Assembly: GCF_048007035.1 (NCBI RefSeq)
Contig: NZ_CP180355.1
Coordinates: 1,798,001-1,862,000 of the forward strand
Direction of reading: 5' to 3'
Source of the DNA: Imperialibacter sp963977595
GTDB lineage: Bacteria; Bacteroidota; Bacteroidia; Cytophagales; Cyclobacteriaceae
Length of the DNA: 64,000 bases
Under the pieces are notes generated by a model, which was not told the DNA's origin, did no database searches, and saw nothing but the letters and a program-made list of their open reading frames with translations. Within the stretch, counting starts at the first letter, position 1; each line of letters starts with the position of its first letter. Below, piece after piece: positions 52,038-59,346 of the stretch. Made by a program: the position numbers and the translations under genes.

Positions 52038-52250
52038 GACTCAATGTCTTTAAAGTACCTGTCTATAAGTCGTAGTGCGGCACCTGTTTCAATAATCATT
52101 ACACGACCGCCTGCATGAAACGCTCCCAATGATTCAGTGTAATGCCTTATTAGTTGCGTCTTCGAAATGAATGATATTGTTTGTGAAACTATCTCCAGTC
52201 ATTACATTCTCTATGGAATTACTCAGCCTGTCAATTACAAAGTCAAGCCC
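52034..52250 (-). pseudogene. Decayed partner gene with internal deletion
   Basis: Two fragments on the minus strand in different frames. The N-terminal part (IDRLSNSIENVMTGDSF) runs from about 52250 to about 52180. The C-terminal part (SFISKTQLIRHYTESLGAFH, AGGRVMIIETGAALRLIDRY) runs to a TGA at 52034-52036 that overlaps the next ATG. In the intact family I recall about 150 residues between these pieces, so a deletion plus frameshift has removed the core. Confidence 0.6.
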
Positions 52251-52359
52251 TTTATTCGTTCCGTTTGCCACTCTACAATTTACAAAAGCTTGCCGACTTT
52301 TAATTAACTGACAAAGAAACGGATGCTTCCACTAGTGGGGCACTGGAAGCCCACATTAA

Positions 52360-52396
52360 AAAGTCTGCACTGAGTAAAAAAGACAGTGCAGACTTT
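52360..52396 (-). terminator. Intrinsic terminator for the YiaA/B-type gene
   Basis: AAAGTCTGCACTG (52360-52372) and CAGTGCAGACTTT (52384-52396) form a 13-bp perfect stem. Read on the minus strand it ends in a T run, so it terminates the gene at 52447-52836. Confidence 0.8.
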
Positions 52397-52446
52397 CTGA
52401 TTTAAAGCCTTGTGAAGCTGTGATGTTTACACAGCACCTGGCAACA

Positions 52447-52836
52447 TCACTCTGTTGCGATTGAATCTCGGGTGTTTTTTTGTACCGCAATCACCCCAAA
52501 AAGTGAAAGGATAAAAGAGAACGCATAAAAGCCTTTTTCGCTGGGAAGCAAATCAGCATTCCACAAGCCGATGGTAAGAAGTACTAAGCACAAAACGGTG
52601 CAGAACCAGCAAATGGAATAATACAAATGAGTTACCGGTATGTTTTCCAGCTTGTCACGTACGGCCTTTTGCAGAGAAATCACGGCAAACAAGCCAAACA
52701 TCAAAACAGTAAAATAATAACCCTTCTCGTTGAGCATCATCTCTGCTCTGAAGAGACCTACGAGGTACCCAATCATACCTGTCAACAGCGCAATCCATGA
52801 CGCAGCGACAAATGCATTTGATGGTTTTTGATTCAT
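52447..52836 (-). CDS. YiaA/YiaB-type inner membrane protein
   Basis: 129 residues from ATG 52836. Two similar halves, each a pair of helices: FVAASWIALLTGMIGYLVGLF...KGYYFTVLMFGLFAVISLQKAVRDKLE and ICWFCTVLCLVLLTIGLW...KGFYAFSFILSLFGVIAVQKNTRD. This is the YiaAB two-helix repeat. Function unknown; divergent from a TetR gene that probably controls it. Confidence 0.87.
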   Translation of the reverse strand: MNQKPSNAFVAASWIALLTGMIGYLVGLFRAEMMLNEKGYYFTVLMFGLFAVISLQKAVRDKLENIPVTHLYYSICWFCTVLCLVLLTIGLWNADLLPSEKGFYAFSFILSLFGVIAVQKNTRDSIATE

Positions 52837-52906
52837 AGTTTTGTGGTTTTTGCTTTGAATAAAATTCAACCTGATGCTTTCAACGAGGTAATTTGCCTAC
52901 TTTGTT

Positions 52907-52922
52907 TGTACAATAGTGTACA
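52907..52922. promoter_or_regulatory. Putative TetR operator
   Basis: TGTAC-N6-GTACA in the gap between the divergent YiaA/B-type and TetR genes, 28 bases before the TetR start. Confidence 0.45.
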
Positions 52923-52949
52923 GAGATTTTTTTATGCTGGCTGTCTGAC

Positions 52950-53486
52950 ATGGAGAAAACAACTGAAAACAGGCTGAAATGGATAGAATGTGGGTATTCG
53001 CTGTTTGCATCGATAGGCCCGGAAGCGCTCAATGTCGAGCGGCTGTCAGGCCTGGTGTCGCTGGCCCGGTCGAGTTTCTACTATTACTTTGGTGACCTTG
53101 TCAGTTTTGAGGCAGAGCTGCTGAAAACCCACATCAAACACTATGAAAAGTTTGGCGAGCTCATGCGTGATTATGTTGAGTTCGAACAATTGTTCTCTGA
53201 CGAAATCATGGAAAACAAAGTCGCCCTTGCCTTTCAGCGCCAGCTACTCATCAATAAGTCAGTAAAGCGATACCAGGAGTGCTCGTACAAGGCCCGGGAG
53301 TTTACCGAACGGAAGACCTACGAACTTTGGACCAAAGCCAAAAACGTGGACAGCAACTCGGAAGCCGAATGGGTGCTGTTTCGTGCCATCAGAGACTATT
53401 ATTTTGTGCAGTTTGGGCAGGCAGGCCAGGACCCGCAGGATGTGCTGGTGTTACTTTATTCTTATTTGGGGAAGTTGAAGGAATAG
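52950..53486 (+). CDS. TetR-like transcriptional regulator
   Basis: 178 residues. LKWIECGYSLFASIGPEALN then SLARSSFYYYFGDLVSFEAE is a TetR HTH with an unusual SFYYYF recognition helix. The rest is helical and not assignable. Divergent to the membrane protein gene. Confidence 0.8.
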   Translation: MEKTTENRLKWIECGYSLFASIGPEALNVERLSGLVSLARSSFYYYFGDLVSFEAELLKTHIKHYEKFGELMRDYVEFEQLFSDEIMENKVALAFQRQLLINKSVKRYQECSYKAREFTERKTYELWTKAKNVDSNSEAEWVLFRAIRDYYFVQFGQAGQDPQDVLVLLYSYLGKLKE

Positions 53487-53593
53487 AGGATGTTGATTTG
53501 AGCAAGCCGGAAGCTTGAATAGAAATATCCACAAGTTTACCCGGCCCGATTCGTTGATCGCTAAATCTAAATCTTCGGGAGGAGGAACATGTC

Positions 53594-54091
53594 TTAGGTT
53601 TGAGTTGAGATTCCTTTTTCCTTCTGGTACTCGTCAAAAGTCGGCAGGTATTTCTTCCAGGTCCATTCAACAAAAAAAACTCCATAAATCAAGTGTATCA
53701 CCCCAACCATCCAACTCAAGTCGCTTGGTAGCAGCTCTAGAGCTATCACTAACAAGGGCAAGTAGAGTACAGTAAGGCCTAGCACTGTCCAAATTCCTTT
53801 TCTGTTACCAAGCTCCCATATATTGAACGCCATGAAAGGTCCGATAACCAGGGGAGTCACCAGGAAAGCCAAAAAGTAAATGGTGTTCTTCGAAGTTAGT
53901 TTTTTCTCAAATTCTTTGACTTGTTGCTCCGCTTCAAGTTTGTCGGTCAGTTTGGCTATGAGTCGATCAACTGCGTCTGACGTAGTTCCTCGGCTTTTGA
54001 GCTCAAAAGCAGCCGCCAATTGAGCTTCTTCTGCATAAGTCGCTGGAGTGTTAATTACCTTAACAAGCTCTGCATCAGATTTGTTGGCCAT
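53594..54091 (-). CDS. Small membrane protein of unknown function
   Basis: About 165 residues from ATG 54091 (ATG 54118 would add nine). N-terminal SDAELVKVINTPATYAEEAQLAA is a short helical repeat found before membrane domains in Bacteroidota; then a charged coiled segment and about three helices (YFLAFLVTPLVIGPFMAF, WTVLGLTVLYLPLLVIALEL, WMVGVIHLIYGVFF). Function unknown. Confidence 0.6.
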   Translation of the reverse strand: MANKSDAELVKVINTPATYAEEAQLAAAFELKSRGTTSDAVDRLIAKLTDKLEAEQQVKEFEKKLTSKNTIYFLAFLVTPLVIGPFMAFNIWELGNRKGIWTVLGLTVLYLPLLVIALELLPSDLSWMVGVIHLIYGVFFVEWTWKKYLPTFDEYQKEKGISTQT

Positions 54092-54203
54092 GACCGTCGA
54101 GAAATGGTTTATTCGCATCTGTTTTCAATTATCACTAATGGGTCGCTACAACAAGCTCGTGGGATTTTCAATACAATTCAAATACCCCTTGCGCTTAGCC
54201 ATG

Positions 54204-54240
54204 CCATGTTAAAATTATGCTTTGTTGCGGAGAATCCAAG
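54204..54240 (+). repeat. Left imperfect direct repeat flanking vapBC
   Basis: CATGTTAAAATTATGCTTTG continuing to GAGAATCCAAG; matches 55044-55080 with few changes. Confidence 0.55.
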
Positions 54241-54304
54241 CGAGCTGCTGCCAGCTTACAGCCGAGCCTCTCAAGCGTGATAGTAGCCATGTGTTGTGGA
54301 GCTA

Positions 54305-54700
54305 TTAACTGGCCCAGTTTTCCAGCTTTATCCCTTTCAAACGCTCGAAGTGCTTTTCGTTGTTCGTCACCAACGTTAAGTCATTTGCTATTGCAGATGC
54401 TCCTATTAGTAAATCGAAGTCGTCAACTATACGCCCCTCTTTCCTAAGGCGTGCTTTTTCAGATGCAAAAGTGTCCAAGGCATCAAAAATTGGGAGGATT
54501 TGAATGCCAGAAAGGAAGTTGTCAAGTGCTTTTGAATTGCGAGACGGCTTTGCGCTTTTGGCCACTCCAAATTTGAGTTCGGCCAATGTAATTTCAGATA
54601 TAAACAGCGAGTCTACGTCCAGTGAGTCGAATTTTGCGTCTAGCCCAAATCTACCCTTCATGTAGTAGATGCAAATATTAGTGTCCAGCAAGTATTTCAA
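54305..54700 (-). CDS. VapC-type PIN-domain toxin
   Basis: 131 residues. LLDTNICIYYMKG (first Asp), SEITLAELKFGVAKS (Glu) and VDDFDLLIGASAIANDLTLVTNN (Asp pair) supply the PIN active site. It should cleave RNA, often tRNA or rRNA. Its ATG overlaps the upstream antitoxin stop (ATGA). Confidence 0.92.
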   Translation of the reverse strand: MKYLLDTNICIYYMKGRFGLDAKFDSLDVDSLFISEITLAELKFGVAKSAKPSRNSKALDNFLSGIQILPIFDALDTFASEKARLRKEGRIVDDFDLLIGASAIANDLTLVTNNEKHFERLKGIKLENWAS

Positions 54701-54933
54701 AGCTCTTCAATCTGGCGGTTAGTGTGCCTGCTGATTCTGAGTTCATCGATAAGTTCGTCTGCAGATTGTTCAGAGTCCCAAGCTCCAAATGAAGAACGAA
54801 TCTTAGATTTAGAAGAAGTCCGGGAATTTATAGAGGCTGTGAGTCGCTCAATAAGGTTAACCTTCATAGAGGGGTTCATCCGCTCCAGAAGGCCAAAGTA
54901 GTTGTTCAATATTTTCTTCTCAGCTGCGTCCAT
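54697..54933 (-). CDS. Antitoxin of the VapC pair
   Basis: 78 residues: KKILNNYFGLLERMNPSMKV then LIERLTASI and C-terminal acidic GAWDSEQSADELIDELR, the part likely to bind VapC. The family of small Bacteroidota antitoxins next to PIN toxins is familiar. Translationally coupled with vapC. Confidence 0.8.
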   Translation of the reverse strand: MDAAEKKILNNYFGLLERMNPSMKVNLIERLTASINSRTSSKSKIRSSFGAWDSEQSADELIDELRISRHTNRQIEEL

Positions 54934-55043
54934 AAGGTAAAGTTACGAAATTATGCAATTAGAAGATATATGAGCCACAATGCCTCGTTGGAATGAGTGG
55001 TGGAATGCTACGCACTTCCCTGGCCACAGCGGCTAGCCACCTG

Positions 55044-55080
55044 GATGTTAAAATTATACTTTGTGGTGGAGAATTCAAGC
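55044..55080 (+). repeat. Right imperfect direct repeat flanking vapBC
   Basis: GATGTTAAAATTATACTTTG continuing to GAGAATTCAAGC, copy of the element at 54204. Confidence 0.55.
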
Positions 55081-55131
55081 CAACTGACCATTGATAGCCC
55101 GGTGAAGCCCACATTCATATTTACCGCTGTG

Positions 55132-55536
55132 TTATATGCTTTTCTTCCCAGTGACCCGGTCTCGAAATTCCATCCAGGCCTGCATTTTCTCAGTCGCTGT
55201 CTCATTGTCGAAAAATTCGCCGTTGGAGCCATCTGCCGCTCTTAGCCCTAGGTGTTTCAAGATATTTCCAATGCAGGGAATGGCAAGTTCGTCGCCCCTA
55301 ACATGAAGTACGAAAGAGCCTAGCTCTTCCTCTTTCCCCATGTTAAACTCAATCGAGAACTGATCGTTTTCAATAGTTCCCCAAGAGGGGTCATCAAAAT
55401 TTGCCGCTGGCTCAAAGGTTTGAATTTGCCTGATGATAGACGAACGCAATCCAATCGGCTGTGGTTGAAAATCGTCTGGGATCTCTTCTAATGTCTTAGC
55501 AGTCCCCCAATCCTGTACAAATAAGTCCCAGCTCAT
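55132..55536 (-). CDS. Protein of unknown function (SWDLFVQDW family)
   Basis: 134 residues: MSWDLFVQDWGTAKTLEEIP, FNMGKEEELGSFVLHVRGDE and IPCIGNILKHLGLRA. I recall similar unnamed proteins in many bacteria, sometimes near toxin or immunity genes, but no function is established. It overlaps the end of the upstream gene by one base. Confidence 0.65.
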   Translation of the reverse strand: MSWDLFVQDWGTAKTLEEIPDDFQPQPIGLRSSIIRQIQTFEPAANFDDPSWGTIENDQFSIEFNMGKEEELGSFVLHVRGDELAIPCIGNILKHLGLRAADGSNGEFFDNETATEKMQAWMEFRDRVTGKKSI

Positions 55537-55838
55537 TAAAATACAATTTTAGCGTAAGGTTTGTTGTATGGAATGTCCTCTCCGTTTGCTGAAAAGGCAC
55601 CAATCACCGTCGACGAAACTATTCTAGTGCCTTCTGTTAGTTCTTTGTTTTTCGACGATGGGAAACAGGGACAAGTTGTGGAAATAAATGCACGTTGTCC
55701 GTTTCTGGAAACTGTCGCAATTCGTACACATTCTGCATGGAAAGTGCCAAATGACGAGTCTATAAAAGTTTGGAAGATGATCTCATCTTCATCTGATATG
55801 GCGCCGTTATTCAGTTGAAAGTGGCAGGAGAATGGCAT
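55536..55838 (-). CDS. Unrecognised small protein, partner of the SWDLFVQDW gene
   Basis: 100 residues: MPFSCHFQLNNGAISDEDEI, FHAECVRIATVSRNGQRAF, and YNKPYAKIVF at the end. Not recognised. It reads as a beta-rich domain; the one-base overlap with the next gene implies coupling. Confidence 0.5.
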   Translation of the reverse strand: MPFSCHFQLNNGAISDEDEIIFQTFIDSSFGTFHAECVRIATVSRNGQRAFISTTCPCFPSSKNKELTEGTRIVSSTVIGAFSANGEDIPYNKPYAKIVF

Positions 55839-56031
55839 CTTGCAGTATCTATTTGTTCGTCTCTATCATTGCATATAACACATCGGTATGGCCCTGGCTC
55901 ATACCTCCCTAGTATTTTCAATCAAGATAATTCCTTTTTCGATGTCATCATATACAATTTGGCCGCTCCCAAAACAAGCAGCTATGCCTTCTACCCAATT
56001 TATCGTAAGTTCAACCCATTAAACATACCTA

Positions 56032-57873
56032 ATGCCTACTATGCACAAACTTTCCGCTTCTATGCTATCAGCAGCCCTGTTTTTAGCGCTGCTTACCAAT
56101 TGCACTCAAAAAGAACCCCTGCAAGCCACTAAATGGGACAAAGTCACCCTCAGTTTCGCAGGGCCCGAAACGGCCGAAGACGCTGCTGACAATCCTTTCA
56201 CCGACTACCGGCTGAACGTGGTCTTTTCCAAAGGGCTGAAGAAAATGCTGGTGCCGGGCTACTATGCGGCCGATGGCAATGCTGGTGAAAGCAGTGCCAC
56301 TGCTGGCAATGTGTGGAAGGTGCATTTCCGTCCCGATGAAGAAGGCGAATGGACCTACCAGGTTTCGTTTCGTAAGGGTGCCAATATAGCCGTAGATGAT
56401 GATCCACAGACAGGAGAACCCGTCGCCTTTGATGGTGAGGAAGGCAAACTCATAGTGGCAGCGGGCAACTACCAACTGCCTGACCTTCGGGCAAAAGGCC
56501 GACTTGCCTACGTGCGGGAGCGCTACCTCCAGTTTCAGGAAACCGGAGAGTACTTTCTGAAAGGCGGAGCCGACAGTCCGGAAGATTTGCTTGGCTACAG
56601 CGACTTTGACGGCACGCACAAAGAAACCGAAGGCGAAAACAGATCGGGCGAAGCAGAGAACAAAGCCACTTTGCACAATTATACCCCTCATGCTGCCGAC
56701 TGGCAGCAAGGCGACCCAACCTGGCAGGGCGGCAAAGGTAAAAACCTGATCGGCGGCATCAACTACCTGGCCAGCAAGGGCATGAATTCCATCTACTTCC
56801 TTACCATGAACATTGGCGGCGATGGCAAAGATGTGTGGCCTTACACCGGCTACGACGAGCGCAGCCGCTTCGATTGTAGCAAGCTCGACCAGTGGGAGGT
56901 GGTGTTCGACCACATGGAGCGCAAGGGCATCATGCTTCACATAGTGACCCAGGAAACAGAAAACGAAAAGCTGCTCGACGATGGCGACACCGGCCCGCAG
57001 CGGAAGCTTTACTACCGGGAGCTGATCGCCCGCTTTGGCCACCACCTGGCCGTGACCTGGAACATGGGCGAAGAAAACGGCCCAGCCAGCTTCAGCCCCA
57101 ACGGGCAAACCACCGAGCAGCAGAAGGCCATGACCGACTATTTCAAAACCCACGACCCCTATCAAAACTACGTGGTAATTCACACCCACTCTCACAAGGA
57201 GCTGCGTCACGAAATGTTCGACAGGCTGCTGGGTCACCCAAGCCTCGACGGTCCATCGATCCAGATCGGATACATCGGCGATGCTCATGAGGACACAAAA
57301 CGATGGGTAGAAAAGTCAGCTGAGGCTGATCACCCCTGGATAGTGAATATCGACGAAATTGGGCCCGCTAATCGTGGGCTGGATCCCGACGACCGGGAAG
57401 ACAATAACCAGGACACTGTGAGGGTGTCGGTGCTTTGGGGCAACCTGATGGCTGGCGGCGGCGGCGTGGAGTGGTACTTCGGCTATCTCAACCACGACAA
57501 CGACCTGGGTTGCGAAGACTGGCGCTCCAGAGACCGCATGTGGGACTATACCAAAGTCGGCCTCGACTTTTTCCAGACACACCTGCCTTTTGTCGAAATG
57601 GAAAGCCACGATGAACTATCGGGAGAGAACACGTATTGTCTGGCCAAGCCGGGAGAAGTATATGCGGTGTTCCTTCCATTGGGGGGAGAAGCCTCTATCG
57701 ACCTGACCGGCGCTGAAGGAAGCTATTCCGTAAGCTGGTACAACCCAAGAACTGGGGGCGAGCTACAGCAAACCGATATCAAGACAGTAGAAGGAGGCGA
57801 GGTGCGTTCGCTTGGAAACCCGCCTTCAGAGCCAGAAAAGGATTGGGCGGTGTTGGTAAAAGCCGACGGGTGA
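56032..57873 (+). CDS. DUF5060/glycoside-hydrolase-like lipoprotein
   Basis: 613 residues. Lipobox LALLTNC. Residues about 30-150 match DUF5060 (KWDKVTLSFAGPETAEDA, NPFTDYRLNVVF, VHFRPDEEGEWTYQVSF). A TIM-barrel-like middle has MGEENG and an acidic end (IDEIGPANRG). The C-terminal 90 residues (YSVSWYNPRTGGEL) resemble a putative collagen-binding domain. Likely acts on an extracellular polysaccharide; exact substrate unknown. Confidence 0.82.
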   Translation: MPTMHKLSASMLSAALFLALLTNCTQKEPLQATKWDKVTLSFAGPETAEDAADNPFTDYRLNVVFSKGLKKMLVPGYYAADGNAGESSATAGNVWKVHFRPDEEGEWTYQVSFRKGANIAVDDDPQTGEPVAFDGEEGKLIVAAGNYQLPDLRAKGRLAYVRERYLQFQETGEYFLKGGADSPEDLLGYSDFDGTHKETEGENRSGEAENKATLHNYTPHAADWQQGDPTWQGGKGKNLIGGINYLASKGMNSIYFLTMNIGGDGKDVWPYTGYDERSRFDCSKLDQWEVVFDHMERKGIMLHIVTQETENEKLLDDGDTGPQRKLYYRELIARFGHHLAVTWNMGEENGPASFSPNGQTTEQQKAMTDYFKTHDPYQNYVVIHTHSHKELRHEMFDRLLGHPSLDGPSIQIGYIGDAHEDTKRWVEKSAEADHPWIVNIDEIGPANRGLDPDDREDNNQDTVRVSVLWGNLMAGGGGVEWYFGYLNHDNDLGCEDWRSRDRMWDYTKVGLDFFQTHLPFVEMESHDELSGENTYCLAKPGEVYAVFLPLGGEASIDLTGAEGSYSVSWYNPRTGGELQQTDIKTVEGGEVRSLGNPPSEPEKDWAVLVKADG

Positions 57874-57982
57874 GGATACCCTGCCGGAACGGTTCGGGCT
57901 GGCGTGTGAGACACACGCCAGAACGGTAGCGGGTGAGGACTCCCTGCTGAACGGGCTGGCAGGTGAAGACACCTGCCAGAAC
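57868..57982. repeat. Cluster of four REP hairpins
   Basis: Elements at 57868-57892, 57899-57926, 57929-57955 and 57956-57982, each with a stem around GTGA-G(A)-CAC and tail CAGAAC or TGAAC. The last, CTGGCAGGTG-AAGA-CACCTGCCAG, has a perfect 10-bp stem. Same family as the RAYT-flanking REPs. Lies between two convergent genes. Confidence 0.85.
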
Positions 57983-57992
57983 AGCCATCCCG

Positions 57993-59228
57993 CTAACCCC
58001 GTTCTATCGGAAAAGTGAGGCAATGCGGGCCCCCGCTGCCACGGCTTAGCTCTCCGGCAGGAATAGTGATGATGGTGTTTTGAATCTTCTCTTTGTTAAT
58101 TTTGCCTTCGGTGGCCTGCTGTAGAAATTGCTCCGCAGGGATAACAGTATATCCAAGGTGCTGAAAGCCCTCGATGGTTTTGGTATTCCGGCGGTAAGTA
58201 ACTGCCACACCAGGCCTTACAGCCACAAAATTGCAGGCGCTGCTCCATTGCTCCCGCTGATCGAAGGGATGCTCCCCATTGCCGCACGACACAAACCTGG
58301 CCTCGGCATCTTCGGCCAGTATCAAATCCTTTATAGTGTCAAACCGTTGCGAAGTGTTCCCCTGCAAATCGAAGCTTTCTATGCTGATCTGGGTGGGATC
58401 CTGTAGCACATGCTCATACAACACATAGTCATGAGTATTCACCTTGGAGAAAATAGTGTCGATATGCATGCAATATTCTTCCTTGGGAATATCTACAATG
58501 GTGAACTTCTCCACCACCTTGTGCTCACGCAGCTGCTCCCTGATTCTCCAGAGCGCCACCATGTTTGTTCTTTCGCTGCACCCTATAAGCAAGTGTGATG
58601 GGCTTAAATGAATAATATCACCCCCTTCAATCGTCTCCGCCCTGTTGGAAAGTGTTGTAGCCAGGTGGTCCGACGAAGTGCACAAGTCGAGGTATTTGTA
58701 ACCCACTTTTACAAACACCGGATGATGATGGGTGATGAACCAGGTAAGAATGTTCTCTCTTTTGCGGGGCATTTTTTCAGCCTGGCAGGTGATTACATAA
58801 TTGTTCACCACAGCGCCAATGTCCCGGGTGAAAATAAGGTTGGGCACGGGGTTGAGCAGAACATTTCCGCCTGCCTTATAGCCACTAATCAGGGCTTTGG
58901 CGAGGTTTTCTGGTGAGAGCTGCTGCATTGCCAGCTGTGTGTCGGGCGGCAGGCTTTCCAGCTTAAATACTTCATCGAGCAGCTGTGACCTTAGCTTTGC
59001 ATCGGTCAAAATATCTGTAAGAAGATCGGTAAACTCCAGCACATTTTCCTCCCCGGTAAAAAAAGAAAGCACTCCGGTAAGCAGGCTGTGCTCCTCCTGC
59101 ATTTTGGGTAAAAAAACAATGTCATCGTACAAGAGCTCGGCCTTGTTGAAGGGAGTTACCCATTCTATTCCCTGATCAGGGAGATGAACTATTACCTTTC
59201 TTAGTATGTCGATATCTGAAGTAACCAT
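57993..59228 (-). CDS. arcA: Arginine deiminase
   Basis: 411 residues. NLIFTRDIGAVVNN, GGDIIHLSPSHLLIG, MHIDTIFSKVNTHDYVLYEH and GSGGPHCLTFPIERG with the catalytic Cys are the guanidine-modifying enzyme motifs of ArcA. It converts arginine to citrulline and ammonia. No arcB or arcC is adjacent. Confidence 0.9.
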   Translation of the reverse strand: MVTSDIDILRKVIVHLPDQGIEWVTPFNKAELLYDDIVFLPKMQEEHSLLTGVLSFFTGEENVLEFTDLLTDILTDAKLRSQLLDEVFKLESLPPDTQLAMQQLSPENLAKALISGYKAGGNVLLNPVPNLIFTRDIGAVVNNYVITCQAEKMPRKRENILTWFITHHHPVFVKVGYKYLDLCTSSDHLATTLSNRAETIEGGDIIHLSPSHLLIGCSERTNMVALWRIREQLREHKVVEKFTIVDIPKEEYCMHIDTIFSKVNTHDYVLYEHVLQDPTQISIESFDLQGNTSQRFDTIKDLILAEDAEARFVSCGNGEHPFDQREQWSSACNFVAVRPGVAVTYRRNTKTIEGFQHLGYTVIPAEQFLQQATEGKINKEKIQNTIITIPAGELSRGSGGPHCLTFPIERG

Positions 59229-59346
59229 GGGTTAGTCTGCCGTTAAGTATTCGTCGAAAACAATTATATTCGAAACTTATTCAACCAGCTCGCACGGCCA
59301 TTTGTTGAACTATTAAGCCTATATTGAATCCCTTTAAGGGGCTAAG

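Noticed and set aside
56083..57288. 401-codon open frame on the minus strand
   Set aside because: It lies fully antisense to the DUF5060 lipoprotein gene, has no domain, and reflects codon bias of the real gene.
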